Source of the DNA: Bin87 sp965220505
Lineage (GTDB): Bacteria; Chloroflexota; Dehalococcoidia; Lucifugimonadales; UBA3495
Assembly (NCBI GenBank): GCA_965220505.1
Contig: CBDCQE010000001.1
Span: 868,001 to 932,000 of the forward strand
Reading direction: 5' to 3'
Length of the DNA stretch: 64,000 bases
Below the pieces are notes generated by a model. The model was not told the origin of the DNA, ran no database searches, and was given only the letters and a program-made list of their open reading frames with translations. The position numbers and the translations under genes were made by a program. The first letter of the stretch is position 1; the number at the start of each line of letters is the position of its first letter. Below are positions 34,710 through 43,335 of the stretch, in pieces.

Positions 34710-35948
34710 CTAGCCTTGGAAATTGACCCTGCCACCCAGTAGAGCCCGGGCCATCACGAACTTGTGGATCTCTGAAGTGCCGCCCCCGATGCGGGCATGG
34801 CGGAGCATGTGGTACCAGTGGGCGATGGGCAGGTCCAGGGTTTCGCCCATCCCGCCGAAGACCTGCATGATCTTGTCGATACTGCGCCAACCCCACTCGC
34901 CGGCGGCGTACTTGACCATCGACGCCTCCACGCGCACGTCTTCCCCGGCATCGGCGCGGGCCGCGGTTTCGCGAGCAACCGAGCGAAGGGCGATGATGTC
35001 CATATACACGTCGGTGAGCATCCACTGGATGGCCTGGCGATCCGCAATCGGCCGTCCGTAGGTAACCCGCTGCTGGGACCACTCAATCGCCATTTCCAGC
35101 GCGCGGGTCAGGATGCCCAGGGCCATCGCGCCCCGCAGCAGCCGGTCGTGATGCACCAGCCACTGCTGCCCCAGGGTGAACCCGCCGCCAACCTCGCCGA
35201 GAACCTGGGTCTGCGGGACGCGCACGTTGTCCAGGTGGATGTAATGCTGCTGGGCCTTGGTGGGGACGATCCAGACGCGAATGGGCTCGAAGGTGACGCC
35301 CGGCGTTGGGTTGTCGATGATGAACATCGTGATGCCGCCGCGTTGCATCTTGTCGGGGTCCGTGACGGCCTGAACCAGGAGGAAGTCAGCCGATGCGGCG
35401 CCGGAGATGAACATCTTGGTGCCGTTGAGAACCCAATCGTCGCCGTCGCGCACCGCCCGGGTTTGCATCATGCCGCCGGGATCGGAGCCGGCCTGGGGCT
35501 CGGTTTGGCCAAAAGAGTAGTACAGATCGCCGTTGATGGCTGGATAGAGGTATTTTTCTTCCTGCTCCGGCGTGCACGCTCCGATCATGAACATGGGCAC
35601 CGGCGAGGTGGGAAGGTGAACGATGCTGCGGTGCACCTCCTCTTCCAAAACAAGGTGTCCCAGGGCTCCCATGCCGCCGCCACCGTACTCCTCGGGCACG
35701 AAAGACGTGTAGATGCCCGTCTGCTTGGAGACGTTGTTCAGGCGGCCCCACTGGTCCGCGGAGAGAGTGCCCAGCACACCGGGTACGGTTTCCAGAACCC
35801 CGCGCGGAGCCCCGTTTTCCGGTTCGCCCTCCTGGGGAGGGTGCGCCAGGTATTCGGGTTCGAGCGGGACGCACTCGTCGCGGATGATCTGGCGGACGGT
35901 GTTTTTGAGAGCGTCAAGCTCTGGAGGCAAACCGATATCCGGGGTCAT
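34710..35948 (-). CDS. Acyl-CoA dehydrogenase family protein
   Basis: A 412-residue FAD enzyme. Family marks are YYSFGQTEPQAGSDPGGM (flavin/substrate loop), LNGTKMFISGAASADFLLV, TYGRPIADRQAIQWMLTD and the C-terminal HMLRHARIGGGTSEIHKF. It would dehydrogenate an acyl-CoA thioester at the alpha-beta bond; the substrate is unknown. The frame is open to 35993, but the ATG at 35948 has a good GGAGAAAG site and gives a normal N-terminus, so it is preferred. Likely co-transcribed with the SIMPL lipoprotein gene, which starts 9 bp after it. Confidence 0.92.
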   Translation of the reverse strand: MTPDIGLPPELDALKNTVRQIIRDECVPLEPEYLAHPPQEGEPENGAPRGVLETVPGVLGTLSADQWGRLNNVSKQTGIYTSFVPEEYGGGGMGALGHLVLEEEVHRSIVHLPTSPVPMFMIGACTPEQEEKYLYPAINGDLYYSFGQTEPQAGSDPGGMMQTRAVRDGDDWVLNGTKMFISGAASADFLLVQAVTDPDKMQRGGITMFIIDNPTPGVTFEPIRVWIVPTKAQQHYIHLDNVRVPQTQVLGEVGGGFTLGQQWLVHHDRLLRGAMALGILTRALEMAIEWSQQRVTYGRPIADRQAIQWMLTDVYMDIIALRSVARETAARADAGEDVRVEASMVKYAAGEWGWRSIDKIMQVFGGMGETLDLPIAHWYHMLRHARIGGGTSEIHKFVMARALLGGRVNFQG

Positions 35949-36054
35949 GCTTTCTCCTGGAGGAACGAACGGTATGTGCGGGAGGGCCGGCAATCTGTCA
36001 TTTGTCGCCCGATGTCCAAGCGCGTCAACAATCAGCCCGCCGTCGGGGCGCGGC

Positions 36055-36261
36055 CTAATGGAACGGGCACGCGTACTTCAGCGCTTCCAGGGCCGGGTTT
36101 TCGTTCGCGGCCGGGGCCAGACGCGACACGTATTCGCCTTCCCGCGGTGACGGCGGTGCGGACGTCGCCGCAACGACTTCCATAACCGAGCCGACTGTCC
36201 CGAACAGGATAGCCCCCGCCAGGATAACGATGATCCCGATGCCTACCGTTTTTCGTTTCAT
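36055..36261 (-). CDS. Small single-pass membrane or exported protein, 68 residues
   Basis: From the ATG at 36261: MKRKTVGIGIIVILAGAILF, a positively charged start with one hydrophobic segment (residues 5-32), then a short polar tail containing one cysteine near the end (KYACPFH). The longer frame from 36321 lacks a ribosome site. No family is recognised. It is divergent from selA, and the two starts are about 200 bp apart. Coding status is likely but not certain. Confidence 0.55.
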   Translation of the reverse strand: MKRKTVGIGIIVILAGAILFGTVGSVMEVVAATSAPPSPREGEYVSRLAPAANENPALEALKYACPFH

Positions 36262-36461
36262 GGTATCCGATTCCGGCTGCGTATCGCTTGCCCAGCCTGA
36301 ACTCTCCCTATGATAGCGCATCGGGATGGTAACCGGAACGACCGGGCGCGACGCGGACCGGCTCCAGAGTTACAAGCGGGCAGGTCGGAGGCAAGGTGGT
36401 AGAATACCAGCCGACAACGGGGCTCGCCGCAATAGTGGCCGCCCAGCAAATTGGGCTACAG

Positions 36462-37844
36462 ATGACAACCGGTTCCGAACTCCGCAACCTTCCCAGCGTT
36501 GAGCGCGTGGTCAACGGCGAATCGCTTGCGAACGCCGTCCACGCCCACGGGCGCGAGATGGTGGTGGAACTGGCCCGAGAGGCACTGGCCGGAGCCCGGA
36601 AGCGCGTGCTGGCGGGAGGTTCCGCGCCGGACGGCGACGAGATTGCCGAAGCGGTACTGTCGCTGATGGCAAACTTGACCGAGCCGTCGCCTCGCCCGGT
36701 GATCAATGCCACGGGCGTGGTCATCCACACCAATCTGGGCCGCGCCCCGTTGAGCGATGCCGCCCTGGCAGCTGCCGATGCCGTGGGACGGGGATACTCC
36801 GACTTGGAGATAGACCTGGGTACCGGGCGACGCGGGTCGCGGCAGGCGCACCTGCAATCGTTGTTGCGGCGCATCACCGGGGCCGAGGCGGCGCTGGCGG
36901 TGAACAACAACGCGTCCGCCCTGCTACTGGGCCTGTCCGCTTTGGCGGCCGGCCGCGAGGTCATCGTCGCCCGAGGCGAAGCGGTGGAGATTGGCGGAGG
37001 ATTCCGGATACCGGACGTTTTGCGTCAAAGCGGATGCACTCTCGTGGACGTGGGTACCACCAACCGGACTTACGTGCGAGACTATGCCGACGCCATGAGC
37101 GACCACACCGGGGCGTTCCTGAAAGCGCACGCCAGCAATTTCAGGGTGGAGGGTTTCACCGCGTTCGTTGACGAGCGTGATCTGGTGACGCTGGGCGAAA
37201 CCTCAGGCGTCCCGGTGCTGCACGACGTCGGCAGCGGCGCGTTGCTGCCCACCGAGCGATACGGACTTGCCCATGAACCGACCCCGCAGGAGAGCATCAC
37301 CGCGGGTGTTGGCCTCGTGTTTTTCTCCGGCGATAAGCTCCTCGGCGGCCCTCAGGCGGGAATCGTCGTCGGCAAACGTGACCTGGTCGCGCAGCTGGAG
37401 AGGCACCCGCTGGCGCGTGCGGTCCGGATCGACAAGATGAGCTTGGCCAGCCTTACGGCCACGCTGGCGCATTATGTGATGGGAGAGGCGGAAGCCAAGG
37501 TTCCGGTCTGGCGCATGATTTCCGCGAACGCCGCCGATGTACGCTCTCGAGCTGAAAAATGGTGCGCGACTTTGGCCGCCAGCCGGTTCCTCGCGCGTGT
37601 CGAGCCCGCTCGCTCCGCAATCGGCGGCGGAAGCCTGCCCGGCGAAACGCTGCCGTCGTGGGCGCTGACGATTGATCCCCCTTCTGGCCGTTCCCCGGAA
37701 TCGGTATTGTCCGCGTTGCGCGAGCAGCCGACGCCCGTGGTCGCTAGGATCGAGGAGGACGCGGTCCGGCTGGATCCCAGAACGGTATTGCCAGAGCAGG
37801 ACGACGACACAATTCGGTCGCTCACGGCAGTTATGGCGCAGTGA
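36462..37844 (+). CDS. selA: L-seryl-tRNA(Sec) selenium transferase
   Basis: A 460-residue PLP enzyme that converts Ser-tRNA(Sec) to Sec-tRNA(Sec). Motifs: RPVINATGVVIHTNLGRAPLS near residue 80, NNNASALLLGLSAL, SRG-like VARGEAVEIGGGFRIPDVLRQSGC, VGTTNRTYVRDY and FSGDKLLGGPQAGIVVG with the Schiff-base lysine. All match SelA closely. By alignment with E. coli SelA (MTTETRSLYSQLP), the ATG at 36462 fits best; a GTG at 36396 with a GGAGG site is the alternative. It supports genuine selenocysteine decoding in this genome and therefore the UGA assignments at 25226 and 26185. selB, selD and tRNA-Sec are not adjacent. Confidence 0.95.
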   Translation: MTTGSELRNLPSVERVVNGESLANAVHAHGREMVVELAREALAGARKRVLAGGSAPDGDEIAEAVLSLMANLTEPSPRPVINATGVVIHTNLGRAPLSDAALAAADAVGRGYSDLEIDLGTGRRGSRQAHLQSLLRRITGAEAALAVNNNASALLLGLSALAAGREVIVARGEAVEIGGGFRIPDVLRQSGCTLVDVGTTNRTYVRDYADAMSDHTGAFLKAHASNFRVEGFTAFVDERDLVTLGETSGVPVLHDVGSGALLPTERYGLAHEPTPQESITAGVGLVFFSGDKLLGGPQAGIVVGKRDLVAQLERHPLARAVRIDKMSLASLTATLAHYVMGEAEAKVPVWRMISANAADVRSRAEKWCATLAASRFLARVEPARSAIGGGSLPGETLPSWALTIDPPSGRSPESVLSALREQPTPVVARIEEDAVRLDPRTVLPEQDDDTIRSLTAVMAQ

Positions 37845-37887
37845 GGGCTGTACAGGACGCAGCGTTCGAACAATTCAGGGGCAGAGC

Positions 37888-38643
37888 GTGTCGGATTTTC
37901 TTTTGGTACACGGAGCCGGGCAGGGAGCGAAGAGCTGGGGCAAGGTCTGGGGCCACATGACGGCGCCGGAACAGCACCCGCCGCCGCTCTTCCGGGCTCG
38001 GCAATCGGTCCGGGTACGCGCCGTTGACCTGCCCGGCCACGGAGCGGATGCCGCCGCTGACGCCGGCATGATCGATTTGGCGGAAGCGGTGAAGTCGGTG
38101 GTGCGTGTCGCCGAGCAAGAGAATTTTACGGACTACACGCTGGTGGGCCATGAACTGGGCGGAACGGTGGCGTTGCAGGCGCTGAGCGAATTGCCCCGGG
38201 CTCCCCGGAGGATTGTGCTCGTGTGCGGCATCGTGCCGGCGCCCGGACAGCCCGCTGTCTCCGTGTACCCGACACCGGTGAGGCTCATCGTCCGCATGTG
38301 CAAGACGATGGGGGCACTCATCGGTCGCGACATTCCGGCGCCGGCGGAGGCGATCAATCGTTACCGATGCGGTGGTCTGGAACCGATGGACCGGGTGCAG
38401 ACCATCGGCCATTTCGGACCACTGCCCCTCAGGATGCTCACCGAGCCGATTACCCTCAGCCTGGACGCGCTCCCGTGCCCGGTAACCTACGTGGTGCTCA
38501 CCGACGACCGGTTGATCAGCGCGAGCCGGCAACAGACGATGGCGGGTCGCATACCCGGAGCAACGGTGGTGCAATTGGACTCGGGACACCAGGTTACCGT
38601 GCAGCGGCCGCGAGAACTCGCCGAAACGCTGTTGGCGGCGTGA
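37888..38643 (+). CDS. Alpha/beta hydrolase
   Basis: A 251-residue alpha/beta-hydrolase: FLLVHGAGQGAKSWGKVW at the N-terminus (oxyanion-hole HG), DLPGHGADAA, and LVGHELGGTVALQAL at the nucleophile elbow. At that elbow the residue in the G-x-S-x-G position is Glu (GHELGG) instead of serine. The C-terminal DSGHQVTVQRP contains the expected histidine. The GTG at 37888 follows a GGGGCAGAG site. Loss of the nucleophile serine questions hydrolase activity. Between selA and the endonuclease Q gene. Confidence 0.82.
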   Translation: MSDFLLVHGAGQGAKSWGKVWGHMTAPEQHPPPLFRARQSVRVRAVDLPGHGADAAADAGMIDLAEAVKSVVRVAEQENFTDYTLVGHELGGTVALQALSELPRAPRRIVLVCGIVPAPGQPAVSVYPTPVRLIVRMCKTMGALIGRDIPAPAEAINRYRCGGLEPMDRVQTIGHFGPLPLRMLTEPITLSLDALPCPVTYVVLTDDRLISASRQQTMAGRIPGATVVQLDSGHQVTVQRPRELAETLLAA

Positions 38644-38644
38644 C

Positions 38645-39883
38645 ATGGCCGCCCGACCGGCCGGTTCGTTCGTCGCCGATCTGCACATCCATTCGCCGTA
38701 CGCCTTCGCTTGCAGCAAGGCCCTGACTCTGGACAACCTGGCGTCCTGGGCGCAGCGCAAAGGCATCGACCTGCTGGCGACGGGCGACTTTACGCACCCG
38801 GTTTGGGCGGACAACCTGCACTCGAACCTGAAAGAGTGCGACGATGGCCTCTACGAGTACGCCGGCGTGAGATTCGTGCCCGGCACCGAGATCAGCTGCG
38901 TGTACCGTCAGGATGGACGCACCCGCCGCATTCATCTCCTGGCGCTGACGCCTACCCTGGAGGTCGCGGCCGCGTTCACCCGCCGGTTGGATGCCTACGG
39001 AAAGCTGGGGAGCGACGGCCGACCCACGGTCAATCTGTCTGCCCGGCAATTGCTGGAAACGGGGCTGGACTGCTGTCCGGAATCCCTGGTAATTCCGGCG
39101 CACGCCTGGACCCCATGGTATGGGGTGTATGGCTCGAAATCTGGATTCGACAGCCTCGAAGAATGCTTCGGCGACTTGGCTCCTACGGTCCGAGCAGTGG
39201 AAAGTGGCCTCTCCTCGGATCCGGCGATGAATCGCGCCGTCCCGGAGTTGGCTCAGCGGTCGGTGGTCTCGTTTTCCGACGCCCACTCGCCGGCGAATCT
39301 GGGTCGGGAAGTGACTGCGTTTTCCGGGCCGCTGACGTGGGAAGGGTTGACGACCGCAGTCAATGGAGATGGCGTCGCCTACACGGTCGAGTTTTACCCG
39401 GAGGAAGGAAAGTACCACTACAGCGGGCACCGCAAATGCGGCGTGGCATACGGCACCGCCGACCTGCAGCGAAACGGGCCCGAGTGCCCGGTGTGCGGCC
39501 GGCAATTGACCCTGGGCGTGCTCCACCGGGTCAACGAAGTCTCTGGCCGCCGTGTTGTCAACGAATGGGAACCGGACGCCGACGGATTCATTCGCGGAGA
39601 CGGCGAAGGTCTGCCCTACGCTCGGTTGATCCCGTTGCGGGAAATTATCGCGGCAGTGAAAGGCGTTGGAGTGAACACCCGCACGGTGATGCGGACGTAT
39701 TCGGCCATCACGGACGCGATCGGGAGCGAACTGGATGCGCTGCTGTGGGCTTCCGCGCACGACCTGGAAGTGGTCGCCGAAGAATCAGTGGCGCGGGCGA
39801 TTTTGCAGGCCCGGACTGGACGTGTGCATGTTACGCCCGGCTTCGATGGGCAGTATGGATCGATGTCTCTGCCCGGCCAATAG
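38645..39883 (+). CDS. Endonuclease Q family protein (PHP domain)
   Basis: A 412-residue protein. The N-terminal PHP metal-hydrolase domain has DLHIHSPYAFACSK, GTEISCVYR, PAHAWTPWYGVYGSKSGF and SFSDAHSP. A following zinc-binding region (HRKCGV and CPVCGRQL) and a C-terminal helical domain match EndoQ, the endonuclease that nicks 5' of deaminated bases (uracil, hypoxanthine) in many archaea and some bacteria. It starts 1 bp after the upstream hydrolase stop. Activity is inferred from domain architecture. Confidence 0.85.
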   Translation: MAARPAGSFVADLHIHSPYAFACSKALTLDNLASWAQRKGIDLLATGDFTHPVWADNLHSNLKECDDGLYEYAGVRFVPGTEISCVYRQDGRTRRIHLLALTPTLEVAAAFTRRLDAYGKLGSDGRPTVNLSARQLLETGLDCCPESLVIPAHAWTPWYGVYGSKSGFDSLEECFGDLAPTVRAVESGLSSDPAMNRAVPELAQRSVVSFSDAHSPANLGREVTAFSGPLTWEGLTTAVNGDGVAYTVEFYPEEGKYHYSGHRKCGVAYGTADLQRNGPECPVCGRQLTLGVLHRVNEVSGRRVVNEWEPDADGFIRGDGEGLPYARLIPLREIIAAVKGVGVNTRTVMRTYSAITDAIGSELDALLWASAHDLEVVAEESVARAILQARTGRVHVTPGFDGQYGSMSLPGQ

Positions 39884-39982
39884 TCGGTTGTCAACGCTAG
39901 TGCCCGGATCTTCCGCCTGGACCTGACGAGGCTGGTGCGACTGTTTGTTAGAATGGCGCAATCTATCCGGGAAGCGGCGGTT

Positions 39983-40639
39983 ATGGACATTGCTCTGCGC
40001 CGGATGCGGGCCGAAGACATCCCGCAGGTGATTGAGATCGAAAAGGAAGCGTTCACTCCCGGCTGGGTAGGCACGCCCTTTCGCCGCGAACTGAACAGCC
40101 GATACACCCGATTCCTGGTCGCGTACCACGCTGATGACCTTGAACACCAGCGTCCGACTACAATCGACGCCCGGCAACAACCGGACCCGGCCGACGCGTC
40201 GCTGTGGGGGCGGATGCTCACGGGCGTCAGGTCCGTGTTCGGCATGAGACCGGACAGTGAAGGGGACGACCTGGCGGGATACGTGGGCATCTGGCTCCAG
40301 GGAGATCAAGCCCACATCACGGAAATCGCCGTGCGGGAAGAACTGCGCGGACGCGGGATCGGAGAACTGCTGATCATCGGAACGCTGCGGGTGGCCTACG
40401 AGCAAGGGCTTACAGAGGTAACCCTCGAGGCGCGCGTGTCGAATTTTGTCGCCCAGAGGCTGTACGATAAATACGGCTTCAACGAAGCGGGAATCCGCAA
40501 GAACTACTATGCCGACAACCGCGAAGACGCGGTGATAATGACCACCGATCCCATCCACACCGCCGCCTACCGCGAAAAGTTCGCAACCCTGCAAGACAAC
40601 TTCCTGGCGCGTTACGGCGAGATGCGCATCGAGATCTAG
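39983..40639 (+). CDS. GNAT N-acetyltransferase, RimI-like
   Basis: A 218-residue GNAT protein. The acetyl-CoA site EIAVREELRGRGIGELLI is near residue 117, and the C-terminal YDKYGFNEAGIRKNYYADNREDAVIM resembles RimI (ribosomal protein S18 alanine acetyltransferase). An insert of about 35 residues (near residues 52-95) between strands 2 and 4 makes it longer than typical 150-residue RimI, so the target is uncertain. The ATG at 39983 is preferred to upstream in-frame starts at 39935 and 39953. TTAGAAT near 39948-39954 resembles a -10 element and would argue for the later start. Confidence 0.83.
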   Translation: MDIALRRMRAEDIPQVIEIEKEAFTPGWVGTPFRRELNSRYTRFLVAYHADDLEHQRPTTIDARQQPDPADASLWGRMLTGVRSVFGMRPDSEGDDLAGYVGIWLQGDQAHITEIAVREELRGRGIGELLIIGTLRVAYEQGLTEVTLEARVSNFVAQRLYDKYGFNEAGIRKNYYADNREDAVIMTTDPIHTAAYREKFATLQDNFLARYGEMRIEI

Positions 40640-40950
40640 CGGCGTCAAGCCAGTGCTTGGGACCTGCCACCCTGCCCCAAACAAGCATAGGACGGCGGCG
40701 CCCAAACTTTTTGCGCTCGCGCCCGGTTCAACTCAGGCGGTCCCCTGACATAACGAGGGCTGATGCCCGGCGTTCTCCTCGGCCACATCACAAGGCGGGC
40801 TGCGTCGGGTATGCGTAGAGCGCACCGCGCCAACAGCGCTCGAGCAATCGGGATAAACGGCGCCGTTGCCCGGCCGGGATGCGGATGTTAGAATTCCTGC
40901 CGTTGTGAATACATGAGAATTTAGTCGACATAACCAACAAGGATTGACCG
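40640..40950. other. Intergenic gap (311 bp) with one promoter
   Basis: No gene is supported between the acetyltransferase and the PAC2 gene. A promoter-like TTGCCC (40866-40871), a 17-nt spacer and TAGAAT (40889-40894) precede the PAC2 start by about 56 bp. Confidence 0.5.
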
Positions 40951-41841
40951 ATGGCCTCTTTCGACGATTACGTTCTGGTCAGCCAGTTCCCGGACCAGCC
41001 AGTCGAGCGCATGATTGCGGCGTTTCGTGGGTGGCCCGACGCGGGAGACGCAGCCACCGCTACCCTGAACTACATGCTCACAGAATTGGGAGCGCAAAAA
41101 TTCGCAGAAATAGATCCCGAGGAATTCTTCAATTTCGCGCAGGAACGGCCACGGTCGACGCGAAGCAAGGATGGGATAAGGCATCTGCAATGGCCGGCCA
41201 ACGAGTTTTATCTGTGGACCGGATCGAGTGATGCGCCTCCCGTAGTTTTCTACTTGGGGACTGAACCGCATCTCAAGTGGCGGACGTTCTCCTCGTTAGT
41301 CGGTGATTTGGCGCGACAATGCGGGGTCAAATCGGTGGTCCATATCGGCGCCTTGCTGGACGCCGTCCCTCACACGCGGGTAACCAAGTTCAGCGGCACG
41401 TCGACCAACCGGCATATCCAGGCCGCTTTTGATCGGGCCAACGTCCGTACGTCCAACTACCAGGGACCGTCCGGCATCACATTGCCGGTGTCGGAGTCCC
41501 TGGCCGCTCGAGGCATCAGCTACACATCGCTCTGGGGGCACGTCTCCCATTACCTGCACGCCACCCCCAATTTTCGCGTCGGCTTGGGGCTGGCGCAAAA
41601 CCTGTCGGACATGCTGGGATTGCCCGTTGACCTGGGCAAGCTAACCGTGATGGCGGAGGCTTTCGACCGCGAAGTGGAAAAGGTGATCGCCGCCGACGAT
41701 CAACTGGGCCGATACATCGTCACGCTGGAAGAGAAGTACGACGCCGCGGTCGGAGCCGAGGACATGCCCGACCCGGCGGATTTGGTGCGGGATCTGGAAC
41801 GATTCCTCAGGGCGGAGCGGATGGGAGGCGGCGAAGGCTGA
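40951..41841 (+). CDS. PAC2 family protein (proteasome assembly chaperone-like)
   Basis: A 296-residue soluble protein with the PAC2 fold: MIAAFRGWPDAGDAATATLNYM near the start, VVFYLGTEPHLKWRTFSSLV, VVHIGALLDAVPHTR and YQGPSGITLPVSESLAARGI. In archaea and eukaryotes, relatives assist proteasome assembly; in bacteria the family occurs mostly in actinobacteria and Chloroflexi and its role is unproven. The C-terminal 60 residues are helical and charged (VEKVIAADDQLGRYIVTLEEK). No proteasome gene is in the window. Confidence 0.85.
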   Translation: MASFDDYVLVSQFPDQPVERMIAAFRGWPDAGDAATATLNYMLTELGAQKFAEIDPEEFFNFAQERPRSTRSKDGIRHLQWPANEFYLWTGSSDAPPVVFYLGTEPHLKWRTFSSLVGDLARQCGVKSVVHIGALLDAVPHTRVTKFSGTSTNRHIQAAFDRANVRTSNYQGPSGITLPVSESLAARGISYTSLWGHVSHYLHATPNFRVGLGLAQNLSDMLGLPVDLGKLTVMAEAFDREVEKVIAADDQLGRYIVTLEEKYDAAVGAEDMPDPADLVRDLERFLRAERMGGGEG

Positions 41842-42025
41842 CCACCCGACGCGGTTCGTGGAGACGATCGGCGAGACATCACCCAAATGGGTTTCGGGCT
41901 TGGCGATTGATTGCTGTCTGTCGGGATGGAGTCGTCGCCCGCGCCTGCCGTGTCCGGGTTGCCCGCACTGAACGCGGGGCGTATAGTCTGGCTGTCGCCG
42001 AACACGGCGCGGTGAGGACACAACG

Positions 42026-42679
42026 ATGATCTTCGATTGGCCGACCCGGATGCAGCAGATGGCCGATTTTATGGGCTTCTCCGAGGAGGACCTGGAATTG
42101 GTCCGCGCTAGTGGGCCGATCCTGCTGGACCGTGCTGACGAGCTGACCTCGGCAGTGTACGACCACTTCCTGCAGTTTCCCCAAACGGCACGGTTCTTCT
42201 TGACCCCGGAGGGCGAAATCGACCAGACCCGCCTGGACCGACGTAAGCACAGCCTGGCGCGCTGGCTGAGGCACAGTATCGATTTCCAACTGGACGAGCA
42301 ATTCCCGGTGTTTCTCCTGGCCATGGGCGTGGTCCACAGCAACCCTTCGCTGGAACGTGGTTACCTCGGATCAGTGCCGGCCAGGTTCATGATCGGCACG
42401 ATGTCATTTGCGCAGACCGCTTTTGCCGCCATCCTACTGCAGGAGATGGCGGACCCGGTGCAGGCGCTCCGTACCTCCAGCGCTTGGAACAAGCTGCTCA
42501 TGCTCCAGTTGGACGTGCTTCTGGCCGGCTACGTCACCGAGACGCCAACGCCGGCCACGGAACCTCCGGCGCCCGATGATGATGAACCGGACGAGGAACC
42601 CCAGGGAATGCGTCGGGTGCTCACGAACATCCTGGACGGAAATCGGGCCAACGGCAACGCCGACGGCCATTCCGAGTAA
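42026..42679 (+). CDS. Protoglobin-domain protein
   Basis: A 217-residue protein whose first 175 residues match the protoglobin/globin-sensor fold: MADFMGFSEEDLELVRASGP, YDHFLQFPQTARFF and DRRKHSLARWLRH, where the histidine is the likely proximal heme ligand. The C-terminal 45 residues are Pro/Glu/Asp-rich and disordered, with no attached kinase or cyclase output domain, so it is a stand-alone globin. It probably binds O2, NO or CO. It lies 17 bp upstream of the AroQ-like gene, so co-transcription is likely. Confidence 0.83.
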   Translation: MIFDWPTRMQQMADFMGFSEEDLELVRASGPILLDRADELTSAVYDHFLQFPQTARFFLTPEGEIDQTRLDRRKHSLARWLRHSIDFQLDEQFPVFLLAMGVVHSNPSLERGYLGSVPARFMIGTMSFAQTAFAAILLQEMADPVQALRTSSAWNKLLMLQLDVLLAGYVTETPTPATEPPAPDDDEPDEEPQGMRRVLTNILDGNRANGNADGHSE

Positions 42680-42696
42680 CCTCAAGGAGACGGACA

Positions 42697-43125
42697 ATGA
42701 CCAAAGTGCTGGTGATCCAGGGCGCGGGGATGAATATGCGCGGCAAGGTACAGGTCGAGATCTTCGGCCCGAACACGCTGGAGCAGATGAACGAGCAGAT
42801 CCGGGGATATGGCGAGAGCCTGGGCATCGACGTGAAGATCGTTCATTCCAACGTGGAAGGCGAGGTGGTGAACGCGTTGTACGACGCCTGGGAAGACGGC
42901 TACGACGCCTGCCTGATCAATCCGGCCGGATACACCACCGTGAACGGGCCGCTGCGCGGAGCGATTCAGCAGGTCCCCATGCCGGTGATCGAAGTACACG
43001 CCAGCAACCCGACGGCGCGCGGCACAGTTTCAGCCGTCCTGCCGGTCAGCAAGGGATGCGTCTACGGGTTCGGCGTGTACGGTTACTATCTGGCTATGGA
43101 GGCGGTGAAACACACCGTCGAATAG
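42697..43125 (+). CDS. AroQ-fold protein with altered active site (type II dehydroquinase-like)
   Basis: A 142-residue protein aligned over its whole length with type II 3-dehydroquinate dehydratases: VLVIQG...N-M at the start, SNVEGEVVNALY, INPAGYT, PVIEVHASN and GFGVYGYYLAME. Catalytic residues differ. The N-terminal PN pair becomes A10-G11, the catalytic Tyr of the YG motif becomes Phe23, the THTS histidine becomes Thr81, and the arginine loop after the final SN is not conserved; His101 remains. It is therefore probably not a working dehydroquinase. It follows the protoglobin gene by 17 bp with an AAGGAG site. Confidence 0.8.
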   Translation: MTKVLVIQGAGMNMRGKVQVEIFGPNTLEQMNEQIRGYGESLGIDVKIVHSNVEGEVVNALYDAWEDGYDACLINPAGYTTVNGPLRGAIQQVPMPVIEVHASNPTARGTVSAVLPVSKGCVYGFGVYGYYLAMEAVKHTVE

Positions 43126-43143
43126 CCTCCCGGGGTCGCCGGT

Positions 43144-43335
43144 CTACTCGCAGCGGAGGCAGCGGACGTCCTTGAAAACCCGGTCGTGGATGTCAGGGTT
43201 GACGAGGATGTAGTCCATGACGATACGGACAACCTTGCCCTCGTCGGCGATGTTGTACTTTTCCTTGGAAGAGTTGATGAGGCCGATGTGCTCGGCGTTG
43301 ACGTCCACGGTGAGAGCGGTTTTGGTGCCGGCCAT
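43144..43335 (-). CDS. Small conserved-looking protein, 63 residues
   Basis: A 63-residue basic-acidic helical protein (MAGTKTALTVDVNAEHIGLI ... VRCLRCE) with a C-terminal CxxC. The ATG is preceded by a good CAGGAG site, which supports translation. The sequence has no signal peptide or membrane helix. Family not recognised; the size and the N-terminal beta strand followed by two helices would fit a ribbon-helix-helix-type DNA-binding protein, but this is weak. Convergent with the AroQ-like gene. Confidence 0.6.
   Translation of the reverse strand: MAGTKTALTVDVNAEHIGLINSSKEKYNIADEGKVVRIVMDYILVNPDIHDRVFKDVRCLRCE

Noticed and set aside
36262..36461. tRNA-Sec next to selA
   Set aside because: No cloverleaf with a long variable arm and UCA anticodon could be built here or in the other intergenic gaps.
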